A DNA stretch of 64,000 nucleotides from JBBQYD01 sp942493075 (GTDB lineage: Bacteria > Verrucomicrobiota > Verrucomicrobiia > Limisphaerales > UBA8199): contig OW818681.1 of assembly GCA_942493075.1 (NCBI GenBank), positions 6,200,001 through 6,264,000 on the forward strand, read 5' to 3'. The translations under genes were made by a program, and so were the position numbers. The notes beneath the pieces were generated by a model. It searched no databases. It was not told the DNA's origin and saw only the letters and a list, made by a program, of their open reading frames with translations. This document shows positions 24,161 to 34,293 of the stretch, in pieces. The first letter of the stretch is position 1. Every line of letters starts with the position of its first letter.

Positions 24161-27100
24161 TCAGTCCAGTTCGCTCAGGGGTATCAGGCGATAGAACCGC
24201 GGAGCTGACCCACCGGAATTCGTATCCTCGATATCGAGATCTTCTGATTCAAACGTGAGTGCACGCAGGCTTTCCCAATCAACAAGGTTTGTGGATACTT
24301 GGAGAACTACGCTTTGACCGGCAGGCCCATGCAAGCTTGCCTGGAAGCGTCCATCGATGAATCGCGGTTCGCTTAGCCAGGTGGGCTCAGACTTTGCGGG
24401 CGCAATCCGCAGGACAGTAGTGGCACTGTTATTTGCCAGGACCTCATCCCACAGTGAAGAATCGCGATCCGCAACCAGCACCAGGAATGCGCCTGATTTC
24501 GCATCATTCGGCAGTGCGGCTGTGGTTTGCCATGAATAGGTACCACCGGAGGCAAGGCCTGCGAGGTTGGGGCGGCTTGCCACAAGCGTGTCATCGAGCG
24601 TGAAACGGTTGTCTAAGGAATAATAGACAGAATCCACCCAGTTGAACGCTGCCGGGCCGTCACCCTCGTTGACAATCGACCATCGGACTTGGGCTATAGG
24701 GTTGGTGCTGGTCGCCTGGGCATCAGCGGACAGGCTTAGCACGCGGAGTTGGCTCGGGCGTGAGAGGTTTACCTGAACCGGCAGTTGGTGGATGTCGTTT
24801 GCACTGTTGCCGTCCTCGTAAGGCGGCATTGGCCACACCTGGGCGCGCCAGGCGTAGTTGCCTGCAGCAAGGGGTGGCAACGCTATTACATTGGTGAACC
24901 AAACGCTCTCACCCGGCAGAACTCCATTCGAAATGCTTCCAGAGAAAAACAGGTTGATGTCGTTGCCAAAACCGAAGTAGGGGCTGCCCAGAGAAACCGA
25001 GTAGTTCCACCCAGGGCGAAGAGCCCAAATGCCCCGGTTTAAGACCCGAGCAATCACAATGACACGCTGGTTGGGAGCGCCGTTCAAAGCTGATGGCGCT
25101 ATGAGATCAGACAGCATCAGGTCTAATTGGTCGATCATGTCCACTGGCGCAGCGGCCCTGTTGTTCGCGGACATGAGTTCCCCGTAGCTGTCGGCGTTCA
25201 TCACGACGAAACGCAACCCCTTGCCTGTCCAGAAGAATGGAATCGCATTTGTGCCAGCGACAGACGTGCCCGCGGGTATGAACGGGGGCATCGGCAGTTC
25301 GAGCATGGGCGGGAACGAGCCGTTTGAACTGGTGCTAATCGAGAATCCAATACGAGTCTGACTCCATGCAAAGAAATCCTCCGGGCCGGAATTGGTGAGT
25401 TCCCATCGGACCAGCACGGAGGGAGCTGCAGTTCCAACTGCATTCGTTGCGAGTATGGAGATTCCGGCTATCAGATCGGTTGTGCGACAATCCAGTTGCA
25501 TAGGAATCTCAACCGTATTGTTGCCGGAGTCGAGTTCCGGCAATAACTGCTGGTTGTTTATCGTCACGTGCGCTACTGCCGGTCCGCTACGCAGGTAGAA
25601 AGCCATCCGGAACTCTCCCGTCACCAGACAGCCCTCGCCAGCCGCAAGGCGATTGGTTTCCCAGTAGATTGTCGTTGGGCCAAACGTTTGTCCAGCAAGG
25701 TTCGTGATTGTAATGGTGTCCCAGCGGCGAGCGAGTGCTGTTCCGGGACCAATGTTTGTGACAGCATAAACGAGCTGTATAGGCTGATTTGGTGAGCACA
25801 CCAGGTTGCTTGGAAATGAGACCATGGTGATTTCCAGTTCAGGGTATTGGGGGGTCCATGGAATAGCCCGGTTAACCTGGTTGTTGGTACGTGTGATCTC
25901 AACTTGTTCGCTCCAGGGGTCAATGCTGACGGAGAAAGCAAGCGTGTTTGTAAACGCCGCCGGCAACGCGAAGCTATTTGTGAAAAAGGCTGCGCCACCA
26001 GGAGGCAGGGCGGGTGATTCAATATAAAAGTTGACGTTGCCCCCCTCGCCAGGGGAACAGGTAAATGTAGCTTTGATTGGAGAATCAGGCCTTGTGGCTC
26101 CGAGACCGGCGTTGGTGATTCCCCAGCGCACTTCTATGGGCGCTCCAGGGTCGGCGCTGAGAGAAGACGGAAGATCAATGCCGACCACAGCCAAGTCGGG
26201 CTTTGCCAACCGCACTCGAACGGGCACGGCGATGGTGTTGTTCGCAACGGCACTTTCGTTCATGTCGGTTCCTTGGCCCGTCTGCAAAAGGAGGAAGTGA
26301 TCGCCATCATTTGTGAGCGACAACCAGGCCTTGTTAGTGACCCAATAGCCGGTACCAACCGGCAAGGGCGCCCCTCGTATAACGCTACTCAATGTGGTGG
26401 TCTCATAATCTATGTTCGACGAAGGTGAAAGCATCAATAGGTCCTGCCAGGATGAGTCACGACGCACCTCTCCTAATCCTTGATTCACCACATACCACGA
26501 GCAGGTTATATACCCTAACGGATTAGTAACGACTGTGGGAGCAATGAGGTGCAGGGGTGCCAAATCGGGTTTCCGCTCGCGCACGGTGATGGGGATTGCC
26601 AGGACGTTGTCTGTGGTAGTTGTCTCAATGAGTGAATGATCAGTGTTGACCACCAGGAGAAGATACAAAGCACCGGGAGCCACGCCGCGAAACGACAAGT
26701 TAACTGACTGCCAATAAGTCTCACCCGAAGCCAAGGTCCGGGCTTTAGGAGAGGCTATCTCGGCGCATCGAAAATCATCCTCACTCAGCAGGGGATCGGT
26801 CGAGAAAAACAACTGATCCAGCCATGCCGGTGCCGGGACGGCAATGCCCGGTCCCACGTTGGTCACTCCGTAGCTAACTATTAGCGATTCATCCTCGGGG
26901 ATTGTCCAGACGGCAGGTGCCGTCAGACGCGTTGGGGCAAGGTTGGGTAGCTCAGCGTTGAAAGTAACTCGGTTGGTTATCGTGTTATTGCTGTAGCTAC
27001 CCTCGAACAGCCATTGATCGGGGTTTACCTCGAAGACCAGATCAAAGCTGCTGCTTTCAGAGAATGGCAAACGCATGTAGTTGGTGAAGGAGAGCGCTCC

Positions 27101-30100
27101 CGCAGCCGGGATTTCGGCATGCACATACGACAATGAGAATGCATTGTTTGGCATCCCAACAGGATAGGCCACGTATTTCCACGCTCGCCCTTGAGCACGA
27201 CCGGACCCAAGATTGGTGATGGTGCAAACCACCGGAACCCATGGATTCGGTGGGCCGCTCAGGGTAGTGGGCAACTCAAAACGGATAGGCGCAAGATCCG
27301 GTGGAGTGACTGTGAGGCTTATAGCGCTCATCACGCTGTTATTCTGTTCACTTAACTCCGGAATCGTTCCCCTGGAGTCTGCGATCCAGAAGAGATAGTA
27401 GTTGCCGCTTTCGGTAATAGGCAGGCCAACGTGATTCGTGTGGTAAACCATGCTTTGCGCAGGTTGCGCTTCGTTGATGTAGTACGTTGCTACGGTGGGA
27501 TCTGACGCATCCAGCACCGCATCCTTTGATAGCACCATTGAATCATACCGGCCATTGGGACTGTAGGCCGCCCCGGCCCCTTGGTTCGTTATGCCTGTGA
27601 CGACCTCCGCGACTGGATGCGGCAGAACAGAGGAGGACAAAGACAATAGAAGGCTGAGGGGTTGGAGGTCTGCTGCGCTCACCTGAACGTTCAGTGGTTT
27701 TATCGTTAGGTTATTGCTGGCATTCACATCCCACGACAAACTGGCGCCAACCTCTGCGATGAGATAATAGATGCCGCTTTCAGTAATTGGGAGAGTCAAT
27801 AGTTCCTGATGTGCATAACCCTTTCCAGGCGCCAAAATTCCGCTGTGGACCGTGGTTTTGAGAAGGAAAGCGGAGCTATCTAAATAGGGCTGGCGGGAGA
27901 TCCAGATTTTGTCATTCCAACTGCTGCCCGGCACCAGGGCTACCGTTGCGATATTCGTGGCAGCAATGATGACACTCACTTGGGAGTTGGGTGTGTATTC
28001 CAGATAGGAAGGAGCGGACAATGGTGCCGCCGCGAGGTCAGGATAATGGATCACTGCGCTGAACGGTTGAGCCAGGATATTATTCAGTTCGTTTCCTTCG
28101 AGGAAACTATCCACGGGATCGGTTCGCGCCAGAAGATGCCAATTGCCACTATTCGTGATCGGAAGCGTGAGATTATTGGTGAACCAGACAACAGCCCCGG
28201 GAGCGAGATTGGAATACAGGTTTATCTGGCTAAGCGTCTTGTCCCAGACTTCATAATTGGTGTTTCGGGACAAGGAAAGGGTGCTTACGACCTGGGCTCT
28301 CTTTCCCTCGAGCATGCCGGGGCCCGCGTTACTGATGCCCCAGACTACCGTAGCAGTTGGCTGTGGGGGACCTGAGATTTGGGGAGGAAACAGGATTGGC
28401 AAGGGGACGAGGTCAAGCGGTTCGATAACCACACGGATTGGCGCCGCTACCTGGCTGTTTATTCCTACAGCATCGTACGTTTCGCGCTCCTCGTGACACA
28501 CAAAGATAAGATAGCCGGAGAATGAGCTAGTTAACGGCAGGGTGACCAGGTCCTCGAACATCAAGCTGGCGCCAGGCGCCAGAGGAGTGGAGTTCCAGCT
28601 AGAGATCAGTCTGGAATCCCCCGTTTCGAGGGTTGCATTGCTGGACAAGTAAACCTCTACAAGCCGTGAGTGGACAGCGGCTCCAGCTCCGACGTTAGTC
28701 AGTCCCCAAGCCAGGCTCAACAGTGGAGTTGGCGGTCCTGTAAACGGATTGGGGACGGAGGCGGGGATAGCTCGCAAATCCGGCGGTGTTATCTCAATTC
28801 CCAACGGAGAGCCGATAACATTGTTGCTGGCGTTGATCTCGATAGGCGATTGGCCGGGGTTGATTCGGACAAATAACCGGGCGGGTTCTCGCACATTTCC
28901 GGGCATCGCGACATTGTTGGTGATTGTAGAGACAGAGAGACCGCCTGCGGGTGCGGAGTTCAGCCTGCTGTTCAGAACTATCGAATTAGCATCCAGGATT
29001 CCGTTTGTGGCAATACATATCTCCTCCGACCACGAAAGCTGATCCAGTGAGATCGCCGGGCTGTGGTTTGTTACAGTATAAGTTACGGGAAATTGACCAC
29101 CACTGGGACCGCTGTAGACAGCCGGAGCCTGCAAGGAGACCGGCTCCAGATCCGGCAGTAAGACCGTAAGATCCACGATCAAAACCTGGATGTTATTGGT
29201 CTCGTCATGCTCAGAAAAGAGGCCTCCGTCGTCCGCTTTCTCAATCAGGTAATAGCGCCCGCTCTGGAAAACCGGCAGGCGAACCGACCGAGTGCAATCA
29301 ATCGTGAGCCCGGGGGCCAGATTCCTGTACGTGTGGTCAAGGAGTGTGTCCGAACTATCAAGCACCGGATCGGTGGAAAAGTAGATGCCCGCATACCAGC
29401 CATCAGCGGTGAGCACAGTCGCATTGGTGACCGAAAAGGGTACGCTGATTACCGGTTGCTGAGCTCCTATAGCATTGGTGTGCGTGAGACCTGGCAGGAT
29501 CGCCAGATCATGTTTGCGGATATCGAAGTCGATCGGAATACTGATCAGGTTGTTCGATTCGTCGCTTTCCACGACGGTACTGGTAGGATCGGTCTCCAAA
29601 AAGAGATAATAGCGTCTCGATGCAGTAATGGGCAGGGTGATGCTTTGAGTCAATGCTTTGGTTTTTCCAGCCGCAAGCGGACCCCAGTACGAGAACTGTT
29701 CGAGAGTTACGGCATCTGCTCGGCTGGCATTTGTTGAGAGCGAAAATTGATAAGTGAGCCTTTGCTCTGAGCCGAGACTACCTGGCCCGGCATTCGTTAG
29801 AGTGAATACAGCAGCCACGGTCGGCGGTGCCGCGCTGACGAGTGAACTGTTGGTCAGGGTCAAGCCGATCGGCTGCAGATCAGGGGGGAGCAGTTCAAAG
29901 GAAAAAGGAACTGCAAGAGTATTGTTCCCCCGCTCAGTTTCAGGCACGCTTCGTCCAGAATCCGCCACCAACAGAATCCAACCAGAAGCATTGGTTTTCA
30001 GCATGGAGAGCGTCATTTCACCCTGGCTTAGCAGGGTGCCACCGGCCGGAATGGAGGGGCTAGCCGAAAAGCTCTTGATCGAAACATCACTCGTGTCGAA

Positions 30101-30700
30101 CACCGCGTCCTTGGACCAGTAGAACCGATTGATCCACGAGGAGACTTGCAGAGCCGCGGCGCCACCGTTTGTGAATGTGATCGAGTAGCTTATTTTCGGA
30201 GGAGCTGAGCCTGTGATTTTGGAAGGCACCTCTAATCGGCCTATGGCCAGATCCGGATAACCTGGATTGAATGTGATTATCCGAGAAAGCTCGTTGTTCA
30301 ATTCATTGGATTCAGAGATTTGGCCATTTGCATCCACCTTTAAAAAAAGATAGTAGACACCCGGGTTTGTAGCGAGTAATGGAAACCTCACGTTATAGGT
30401 TTGAGCACACAACTCCTCTAGCATGGTCGTGCCGTAACCATAGCCTGCGAGAACCGCTGAAGCATCAAACGTTTCCTTTGTCGAAACGTAAATGCGATCC
30501 TGCCATAGACTCAGAGCGGGCATGTCCCCCCGATTTGCAATCGTGTAATTGCATGAAAGAAGCGCCCCGGGTGGACACGTGATCGCAGCGGGCACCTGGA
30601 AATCGATCGGCTGCAAATCAGGCATCTCCGCCCAGCCCGTCTGAGCGAGCAGGATCAGAACGAGCGCCGAGAACATCCTGAGATACGAGGGAGTATTCAT
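24161..30700 (-). CDS. Giant secreted protein of about 17 CARDB-like repeats
   Basis: The 2179-residue protein has a signal peptide (FSALVLILLAQTGWA) and then about 17 repeats of roughly 120-130 residues, each opening with PDL-x-P or a variant. Examples are MPDLQPIDF, YPDLAIGRL, PPDLQPIGL, KPDLAPLHL and KPDLAVVGI. Each closes with a G-x-YYL and E-x-NN-x-N segment. That is the CARDB (cell adhesion related, PF07705-type) pattern. After the last repeat, a C-terminal STNLVDWESL and PRFYRLIPL segment resembles the terminal domain of other secreted verrucomicrobial proteins. No anchor or enzyme motif was seen. It is presumably an exported adhesin or structural protein. Convergent with the Fic gene. 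Confidence 0.85.
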   Translation of the reverse strand: MNTPSYLRMFSALVLILLAQTGWAEMPDLQPIDFQVPAAITCPPGALLSCNYTIANRGDMPALSLWQDRIYVSTKETFDASAVLAGYGYGTTMLEELCAQTYNVRFPLLATNPGVYYLFLKVDANGQISESNELNNELSRIITFNPGYPDLAIGRLEVPSKITGSAPPKISYSITFTNGGAAALQVSSWINRFYWSKDAVFDTSDVSIKSFSASPSIPAGGTLLSQGEMTLSMLKTNASGWILLVADSGRSVPETERGNNTLAVPFSFELLPPDLQPIGLTLTNSSLVSAAPPTVAAVFTLTNAGPGSLGSEQRLTYQFSLSTNASRADAVTLEQFSYWGPLAAGKTKALTQSITLPITASRRYYLFLETDPTSTVVESDESNNLISIPIDFDIRKHDLAILPGLTHTNAIGAQQPVISVPFSVTNATVLTADGWYAGIYFSTDPVLDSSDTLLDHTYRNLAPGLTIDCTRSVRLPVFQSGRYYLIEKADDGGLFSEHDETNNIQVLIVDLTVLLPDLEPVSLQAPAVYSGPSGGQFPVTYTVTNHSPAISLDQLSWSEEICIATNGILDANSIVLNSRLNSAPAGGLSVSTITNNVAMPGNVREPARLFVRINPGQSPIEINASNNVIGSPLGIEITPPDLRAIPASVPNPFTGPPTPLLSLAWGLTNVGAGAAVHSRLVEVYLSSNATLETGDSRLISSWNSTPLAPGASLMFEDLVTLPLTSSFSGYLIFVCHEERETYDAVGINSQVAAPIRVVIEPLDLVPLPILFPPQISGPPQPTATVVWGISNAGPGMLEGKRAQVVSTLSLSRNTNYEVWDKTLSQINLYSNLAPGAVVWFTNNLTLPITNSGNWHLLARTDPVDSFLEGNELNNILAQPFSAVIHYPDLAAAPLSAPSYLEYTPNSQVSVIIAATNIATVALVPGSSWNDKIWISRQPYLDSSAFLLKTTVHSGILAPGKGYAHQELLTLPITESGIYYLIAEVGASLSWDVNASNNLTIKPLNVQVSAADLQPLSLLLSLSSSVLPHPVAEVVTGITNQGAGAAYSPNGRYDSMVLSKDAVLDASDPTVATYYINEAQPAQSMVYHTNHVGLPITESGNYYLFWIADSRGTIPELSEQNNSVMSAISLTVTPPDLAPIRFELPTTLSGPPNPWVPVVCTITNLGSGRAQGRAWKYVAYPVGMPNNAFSLSYVHAEIPAAGALSFTNYMRLPFSESSSFDLVFEVNPDQWLFEGSYSNNTITNRVTFNAELPNLAPTRLTAPAVWTIPEDESLIVSYGVTNVGPGIAVPAPAWLDQLFFSTDPLLSEDDFRCAEIASPKARTLASGETYWQSVNLSFRGVAPGALYLLLVVNTDHSLIETTTTDNVLAIPITVRERKPDLAPLHLIAPTVVTNPLGYITCSWYVVNQGLGEVRRDSSWQDLLMLSPSSNIDYETTTLSSVIRGAPLPVGTGYWVTNKAWLSLTNDGDHFLLLQTGQGTDMNESAVANNTIAVPVRVRLAKPDLAVVGIDLPSSLSADPGAPIEVRWGITNAGLGATRPDSPIKATFTCSPGEGGNVNFYIESPALPPGGAAFFTNSFALPAAFTNTLAFSVSIDPWSEQVEITRTNNQVNRAIPWTPQYPELEITMVSFPSNLVCSPNQPIQLVYAVTNIGPGTALARRWDTITITNLAGQTFGPTTIYWETNRLAAGEGCLVTGEFRMAFYLRSGPAVAHVTINNQQLLPELDSGNNTVEIPMQLDCRTTDLIAGISILATNAVGTAAPSVLVRWELTNSGPEDFFAWSQTRIGFSISTSSNGSFPPMLELPMPPFIPAGTSVAGTNAIPFFWTGKGLRFVVMNADSYGELMSANNRAAAPVDMIDQLDLMLSDLIAPSALNGAPNQRVIVIARVLNRGIWALRPGWNYSVSLGSPYFGFGNDINLFFSGSISNGVLPGESVWFTNVIALPPLAAGNYAWRAQVWPMPPYEDGNSANDIHQLPVQVNLSRPSQLRVLSLSADAQATSTNPIAQVRWSIVNEGDGPAAFNWVDSVYYSLDNRFTLDDTLVASRPNLAGLASGGTYSWQTTAALPNDAKSGAFLVLVADRDSSLWDEVLANNSATTVLRIAPAKSEPTWLSEPRFIDGRFQASLHGPAGQSVVLQVSTNLVDWESLRALTFESEDLDIEDTNSGGSAPRFYRLIPLSELD

Positions 30701-31063
30701 GATTTCATCATTAGGCGCTGAGGATTGATAAAAGTAAAGCTATTTAGCCCCTCCGCTGGCGCCTAGGACCCTTTAGAGTGTTGGACCCTTTAGAGTTGCA
30801 TCCCTCAGATTTCATCATTGCGCTAAACTTGTAGGACTAACCCTCTGTTAGAGGCGCATTCACTGCAAAAACAACCGCGATCAACGAAGATCCCTATGTT
30901 CAGGGTGCAAATAGGCTACAGTGGAAGGTGATTCATTCGATAATTTGAAAAGAAGCACTGCCATCATATCGCTGGCGCATGGAACCGACACGTTTCAGAT
31001 GCGGTGGACTGTCCACCGGATTCAAGCGGTATGCCGGCAGCCCAGAGTTTTGAGGAAAGTTGC
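30701..31063. other. Divergent gap with a GGACCCTTTAGAGT direct repeat
   Basis: This 363-bp gap separates the CARDB gene from a plus-strand gene and should hold both promoters. It contains two copies of GGACCCTTTAGAGT (30766-30779 and 30783-30796) separated by 3 bp. A GTG at 31004 extends the downstream frame, but the ATG at 31064 has a far better ribosome site. Confidence 0.5.
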
Positions 31064-31921
31064 ATGACCATGCTCAGCGCATTAACGGGAAGGCTCAGCA
31101 GCGCAACCCACGTCTTCCACAGGCACCAGGAACAACGTCACTCGCCGATAGTCCTGAAAGAACCGACGCGCTTTCCTTACGGACCGTTTAAGTTCAAGAG
31201 CCAGGTGACGAAAGATCTTCCTTACATTATTCATGCCTCCACCGACTTGAGAAACTGGATACCACTCACGACTGGCGTAGCTAAGACTGAGCTTATTGAG
31301 TTCGTGGATTCCGAGGCACCCAAGTTTGGCTGTCGATTTTACCGAATGACGGCTGGGGAATCGGTGAGCGTGAATATCATTGGATTCGCGAGCCGCACGC
31401 TTGTGCCGGGTTTCTGCATGATTGCCAATCCGCTGCGGACTGCCAGCCAGACGATCAGCCAGCTTTTCCACGGATGGCCTGATGGCACCCGTGTGAGCCG
31501 GTTTGACATCGCAACCATGAAGCTGGCTGAGAACGTGGTCAAGAATGGGGCATGGGTGAATCCGAATGATCGCCTGCTGCCTGGTGAGGGTGCGTTGTTC
31601 TTTAACCCGACCAACGATTACAAAGGGTTCAGCTTTGTCGGCGAGGTGAATTTGCATAACCTCTCGCTGCCGATTCCTGCCGGGTTCTCCATACGCAGTT
31701 CCATGGTGCCGCAACCGGGCGCCTTAACCGATGACCTGAAATTCCCTATCAGCAATGGGGATGTCGTGCACCTTTTTGACCCGGATAAGCAGGAGTATGC
31801 GCTGTACCCATTCGAGAATGGCAAATGGACATCAGGCCAGCCGGTCGTGGGTATCTGTGAATCATTCTGGATCGCCAAGGACAAGCCCGGGAACTGGATT
31901 CTACATTTGATCAGCGCCTGA
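31064..31921 (+). CDS. Hypothetical protein with a secreted-type C-terminal domain pair
   Basis: The 285-residue protein has no clear signal peptide. Residues about 40-100 (PYIIHASTDLRNWIPLTTG ending CRFYRM) match the short domain that ends many secreted proteins of this phylum. The remainder begins SVNIIGFASRTLVPGFCMIANPL and is a beta-type module seen in the same group. Function is unknown. The ATG at 31064 is chosen because GAGG lies 8 nt upstream. A longer frame starting with GTG at 31004 is less likely. It is followed by a perfect inverted repeat. Confidence 0.65.
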   Translation: MTMLSALTGRLSSATHVFHRHQEQRHSPIVLKEPTRFPYGPFKFKSQVTKDLPYIIHASTDLRNWIPLTTGVAKTELIEFVDSEAPKFGCRFYRMTAGESVSVNIIGFASRTLVPGFCMIANPLRTASQTISQLFHGWPDGTRVSRFDIATMKLAENVVKNGAWVNPNDRLLPGEGALFFNPTNDYKGFSFVGEVNLHNLSLPIPAGFSIRSSMVPQPGALTDDLKFPISNGDVVHLFDPDKQEYALYPFENGKWTSGQPVVGICESFWIAKDKPGNWILHLISA

Positions 31922-31942
31922 ATCTGGGATCAGCCAAAACGG

Positions 31943-32004
31943 AAAAGTAAAAATAATGGGTTCTGACCCCGCAGCGGGGGTCAGAACCCATTATTTTTAC
32001 TTTT
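31943..32004. repeat. Perfect 28-bp inverted repeat, AAAAGT...TGACCCC
   Basis: Left arm 31943-31970 and right arm 31977-32004 are exact reverse complements with a 6-nt loop GCAGCG. The arms end in GGGTTCTGACCCC next to the loop and in an A/T-rich base. The structure follows the stop codon by 21 bp and could terminate transcription (the right arm ends in T-rich DNA). The arm sequence resembles REP-type sequences associated with tyrosine transposases. Confidence 0.9.
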
Positions 32005-32147
32005 TGCTAGCGGGAATGGTTAACGTGCCGTCGGGTCACGATTTTCTTCCCGAACCATCAGTTTTTTGCAAGAGGCTCGCTATCAGTAAATAACGGCATT
32101 CCAGGAAGCACTTAATTCCGCCAGATCACGATTCTTCGCATAGGTAT

Positions 32148-32432
32148 ATGAAGAAGAATCTGAATCGTAAGTTGTTCCTGTTTCTTACCTGCAGCTCTCT
32201 GGTCGGGCTGCTTTCAAGTGGTTGTGCCCTCATGCGCTATCACGGGCCTGATGGTGAGAGCTTCAACCGTGTCGCAATCGGTACCCGGACCGGCCTTTCA
32301 TCTCTCCTGGTCCAAACCGGGACCAATGGCACGCGCACTGTGGAGTTGCGCGGCTATAACACCGATTCGCTCAGCGCCCTCGGCGCGGTCACTGAGGCGG
32401 CAGTGCGCGCTGCGGTAACTGGAACCAAATAA
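32148..32432 (+). CDS. Small lipoprotein
   Basis: The 94-residue protein has a basic N-terminus, a hydrophobic stretch (LFLFLTCSSLVGLL) and the lipobox LSSGC near residue 25. After the Cys it is a short Gly/Thr-rich segment. AGG lies about 7 nt upstream of the ATG at 32148. The function is unknown. It precedes the 32461-34740 cluster by 28 bp and may be its first gene. Confidence 0.7.
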   Translation: MKKNLNRKLFLFLTCSSLVGLLSSGCALMRYHGPDGESFNRVAIGTRTGLSSLLVQTGTNGTRTVELRGYNTDSLSALGAVTEAAVRAAVTGTK

Positions 32433-32460
32433 CCACGCCACCTTCAACCCCACTCGAACA

Positions 32461-32709
32461 ATGAATGCTACCAAAGAACAGCTCCAGGAACGTGCGCAGT
32501 TGGTTCGTATTCACGAAGCCAATTGCAAGATCGAGTATCCCACGCCGGAGGAGGCCAATTTCCGCTTGGCTGTGATGAAGGCGCTCGGGCTCGATCTCGG
32601 GCTCAGGGAAATTCGTTCCCTGACCATCAATGGCCCGGCTGGAAAGTCGGCTGGTTCCGGCGCACCGCTGCGGGTGGTCCCGCGCGGCACCCAATCCAAA
32701 ACCGAATGA
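32461..32709 (+). CDS. Hypothetical small protein
   Basis: I do not recognise this 82-residue protein. It is helical in the first half (QLQERAQLVRIHEAN), with a Gly/Ser-rich end. It has codon use like its neighbours and lies 28 bp after the lipoprotein and 24 bp before the hydrolase gene in the same direction, so it is probably in one transcription unit. Confidence 0.6.
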   Translation: MNATKEQLQERAQLVRIHEANCKIEYPTPEEANFRLAVMKALGLDLGLREIRSLTINGPAGKSAGSGAPLRVVPRGTQSKTE

Positions 32710-32733
32710 GCCCAAACACAACGTGTTTTCATT

Positions 32734-33555
32734 ATGCGCCCGCTCATTGTCGCTATTCACGGAATTCTTACCGGCCAGACAAATCCGAGCTGGCCGGACA
32801 AGCTGGATGCGTGGCTGTTTGCGCGCGACCCGCGTTTCAAGGTGATCAAGAAGGAATACCGGGCCGGTCCGTTCCCGAGGTGGAATTGCCTGGTGCGTGC
32901 GCCGCGCCTGGCCCACGGGTTAGCCGAGGAACTGGCTCTGTTTCTTCCTGCAACCCGGCCGGAGGACGGCGCGGCAGCGCCAATCTGGTTTGTCGCGCAC
33001 AGCAATGGCGCGGTGATCGCGCTCCAAACTGCCAGCCGGCTGATCGAACAAGGCTGCGGGATTGGTGGGCTGATCCTGCTTGGGGCGGCTTGTCCCGCGG
33101 ACATCGAGAGCAACCATGTGCTGGAATGGCTGCGTGGTGGCCGCCTGGGAATCGCTGTGGCTTTCTGCACACACACAGATCGCGTGCTTGCGCGATTTGG
33201 ATCAACGGCGAAACCGTCCACCCGGGGTGGTGCCTGCCGGCGGTTGATGAAAAGCGCGGCCCAACGGCTCTGGGCCACTTTGATCTGGCCTTACGGTGGT
33301 CTCGGCAGCACGGGCTGGCTTTTGAATGATCGTCCTGCTGGAGATCAATACTCAGCGACTCACTCCGGTGCTGAAGCTGCGTTTGAGGGTGAGCCGCTGG
33401 TGACTTATTGGTTTCGCGGGGGCCACAGCACCTATTTTTCAAGCGCGCATATAGAAACCACGTTCACGCTCATTCACAGGATCGTTGCCCGGAGGACGAT
33501 CGAGCCGCGGCTGATCACTGATTCCAAATCAACAGTCAAAACGTCTGCGCCATGA
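32734..33555 (+). CDS. Alpha/beta hydrolase-like protein
   Basis: The 273-residue protein starts RPLIVAIHGILTGQTNPSW, a typical first beta strand and oxyanion loop (HGI). It has VAHSNGAVIAL, a nucleophile elbow in which the first Gly of GxSxG is Ala. GLILLGAA follows. A catalytic His may be in GGHSTYF near residue 230. It resembles lipases or esterases of unknown substrate, without a signal peptide. Its stop overlaps the next start (ATGA), so the two are coupled. Confidence 0.75.
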   Translation: MRPLIVAIHGILTGQTNPSWPDKLDAWLFARDPRFKVIKKEYRAGPFPRWNCLVRAPRLAHGLAEELALFLPATRPEDGAAAPIWFVAHSNGAVIALQTASRLIEQGCGIGGLILLGAACPADIESNHVLEWLRGGRLGIAVAFCTHTDRVLARFGSTAKPSTRGGACRRLMKSAAQRLWATLIWPYGGLGSTGWLLNDRPAGDQYSATHSGAEAAFEGEPLVTYWFRGGHSTYFSSAHIETTFTLIHRIVARRTIEPRLITDSKSTVKTSAP

Positions 33556-34277
33556 AGACGCGAGCACCTGTTTCAAAGGCATCATCCAGTTCAGCGGGCG
33601 AAGGCTCCGTGAACCGGTTGCAACGCGGGCTGAACTGTTGGGAGCTGCGCTTTGAAGGGCGATCCAATGTGATGCAGCATTCGCGTGGTTTGTTGCTCAT
33701 AGCGCAACTCCTGGCCCGGCCCCATGCCGATCCCATTCATGCCTGGCAGTTGGCTGAGTGGGCTGATCCATCTCCCATGCGCGATGCGGTCCTCGAGATG
33801 GGATCGCCTCGGGGTCCGGTTCCTGCCCTGGTTACGGCAACATCCAAGGTCAGCCAGCGCAGTCTTTTCCGGGATGACCTGAAGGCGGTGCGCCGGTTGC
33901 GGCTGAGAGCCAGGGAACTCCAATTGGTGCTGGAAGACCCGTGCGAATCAGAGATTGTGAAAGCCGAGGTTGAGGAGGAGTTGGGCCTGCTGAACCAGGA
34001 ACAAAGGCAGCACTTGAGGATGGTGGATGATGCGCCACGACGCGGGGTGCGCGCGGTGCGCCGGGCGATCTTGAGGACCATTCAGGCGTTGGTTGAGGCT
34101 GTCGATTACCAGGGGCGTCCTGTGCCAGTGTTGCATGGTTTCGCGCTGCACTTGCATCAGTACCTGGTGGTTCCCTCCAGCCGGTACGTGGGGCCGAAAT
34201 CGCTTAGCGCCCGTAGTGAACTTGCAGGCTGTTTCCAATACGCCCCTCCGAAGGGCGTGCGTTGGATCATTCGCTAA
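33552..34277 (+). CDS. Protein with a GLxxLAxLLAxP-type winged-helix-like domain
   Basis: The 241-residue protein is not recognised as a whole. Residues about 28-75, LNCWELRFEGRSNVMQHSRG and then LLLIAQLLARPHADPIHAWQLA, match a domain often found at the C-terminus of large bacterial signalling ATPases, where the pattern is W-x-L-x-F-x-GR, GLxxLAxLLxxP. The rest has Arg-rich helices, perhaps DNA- or RNA-binding (RRAILRTIQALVEAV). It overlaps the hydrolase gene by 4 bp. The role is unknown. Confidence 0.55.
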   Translation: MKTRAPVSKASSSSAGEGSVNRLQRGLNCWELRFEGRSNVMQHSRGLLLIAQLLARPHADPIHAWQLAEWADPSPMRDAVLEMGSPRGPVPALVTATSKVSQRSLFRDDLKAVRRLRLRARELQLVLEDPCESEIVKAEVEEELGLLNQEQRQHLRMVDDAPRRGVRAVRRAILRTIQALVEAVDYQGRPVPVLHGFALHLHQYLVVPSSRYVGPKSLSARSELAGCFQYAPPKGVRWIIR

Positions 34278-34293
34278 TCAAACCTGAAACTAT

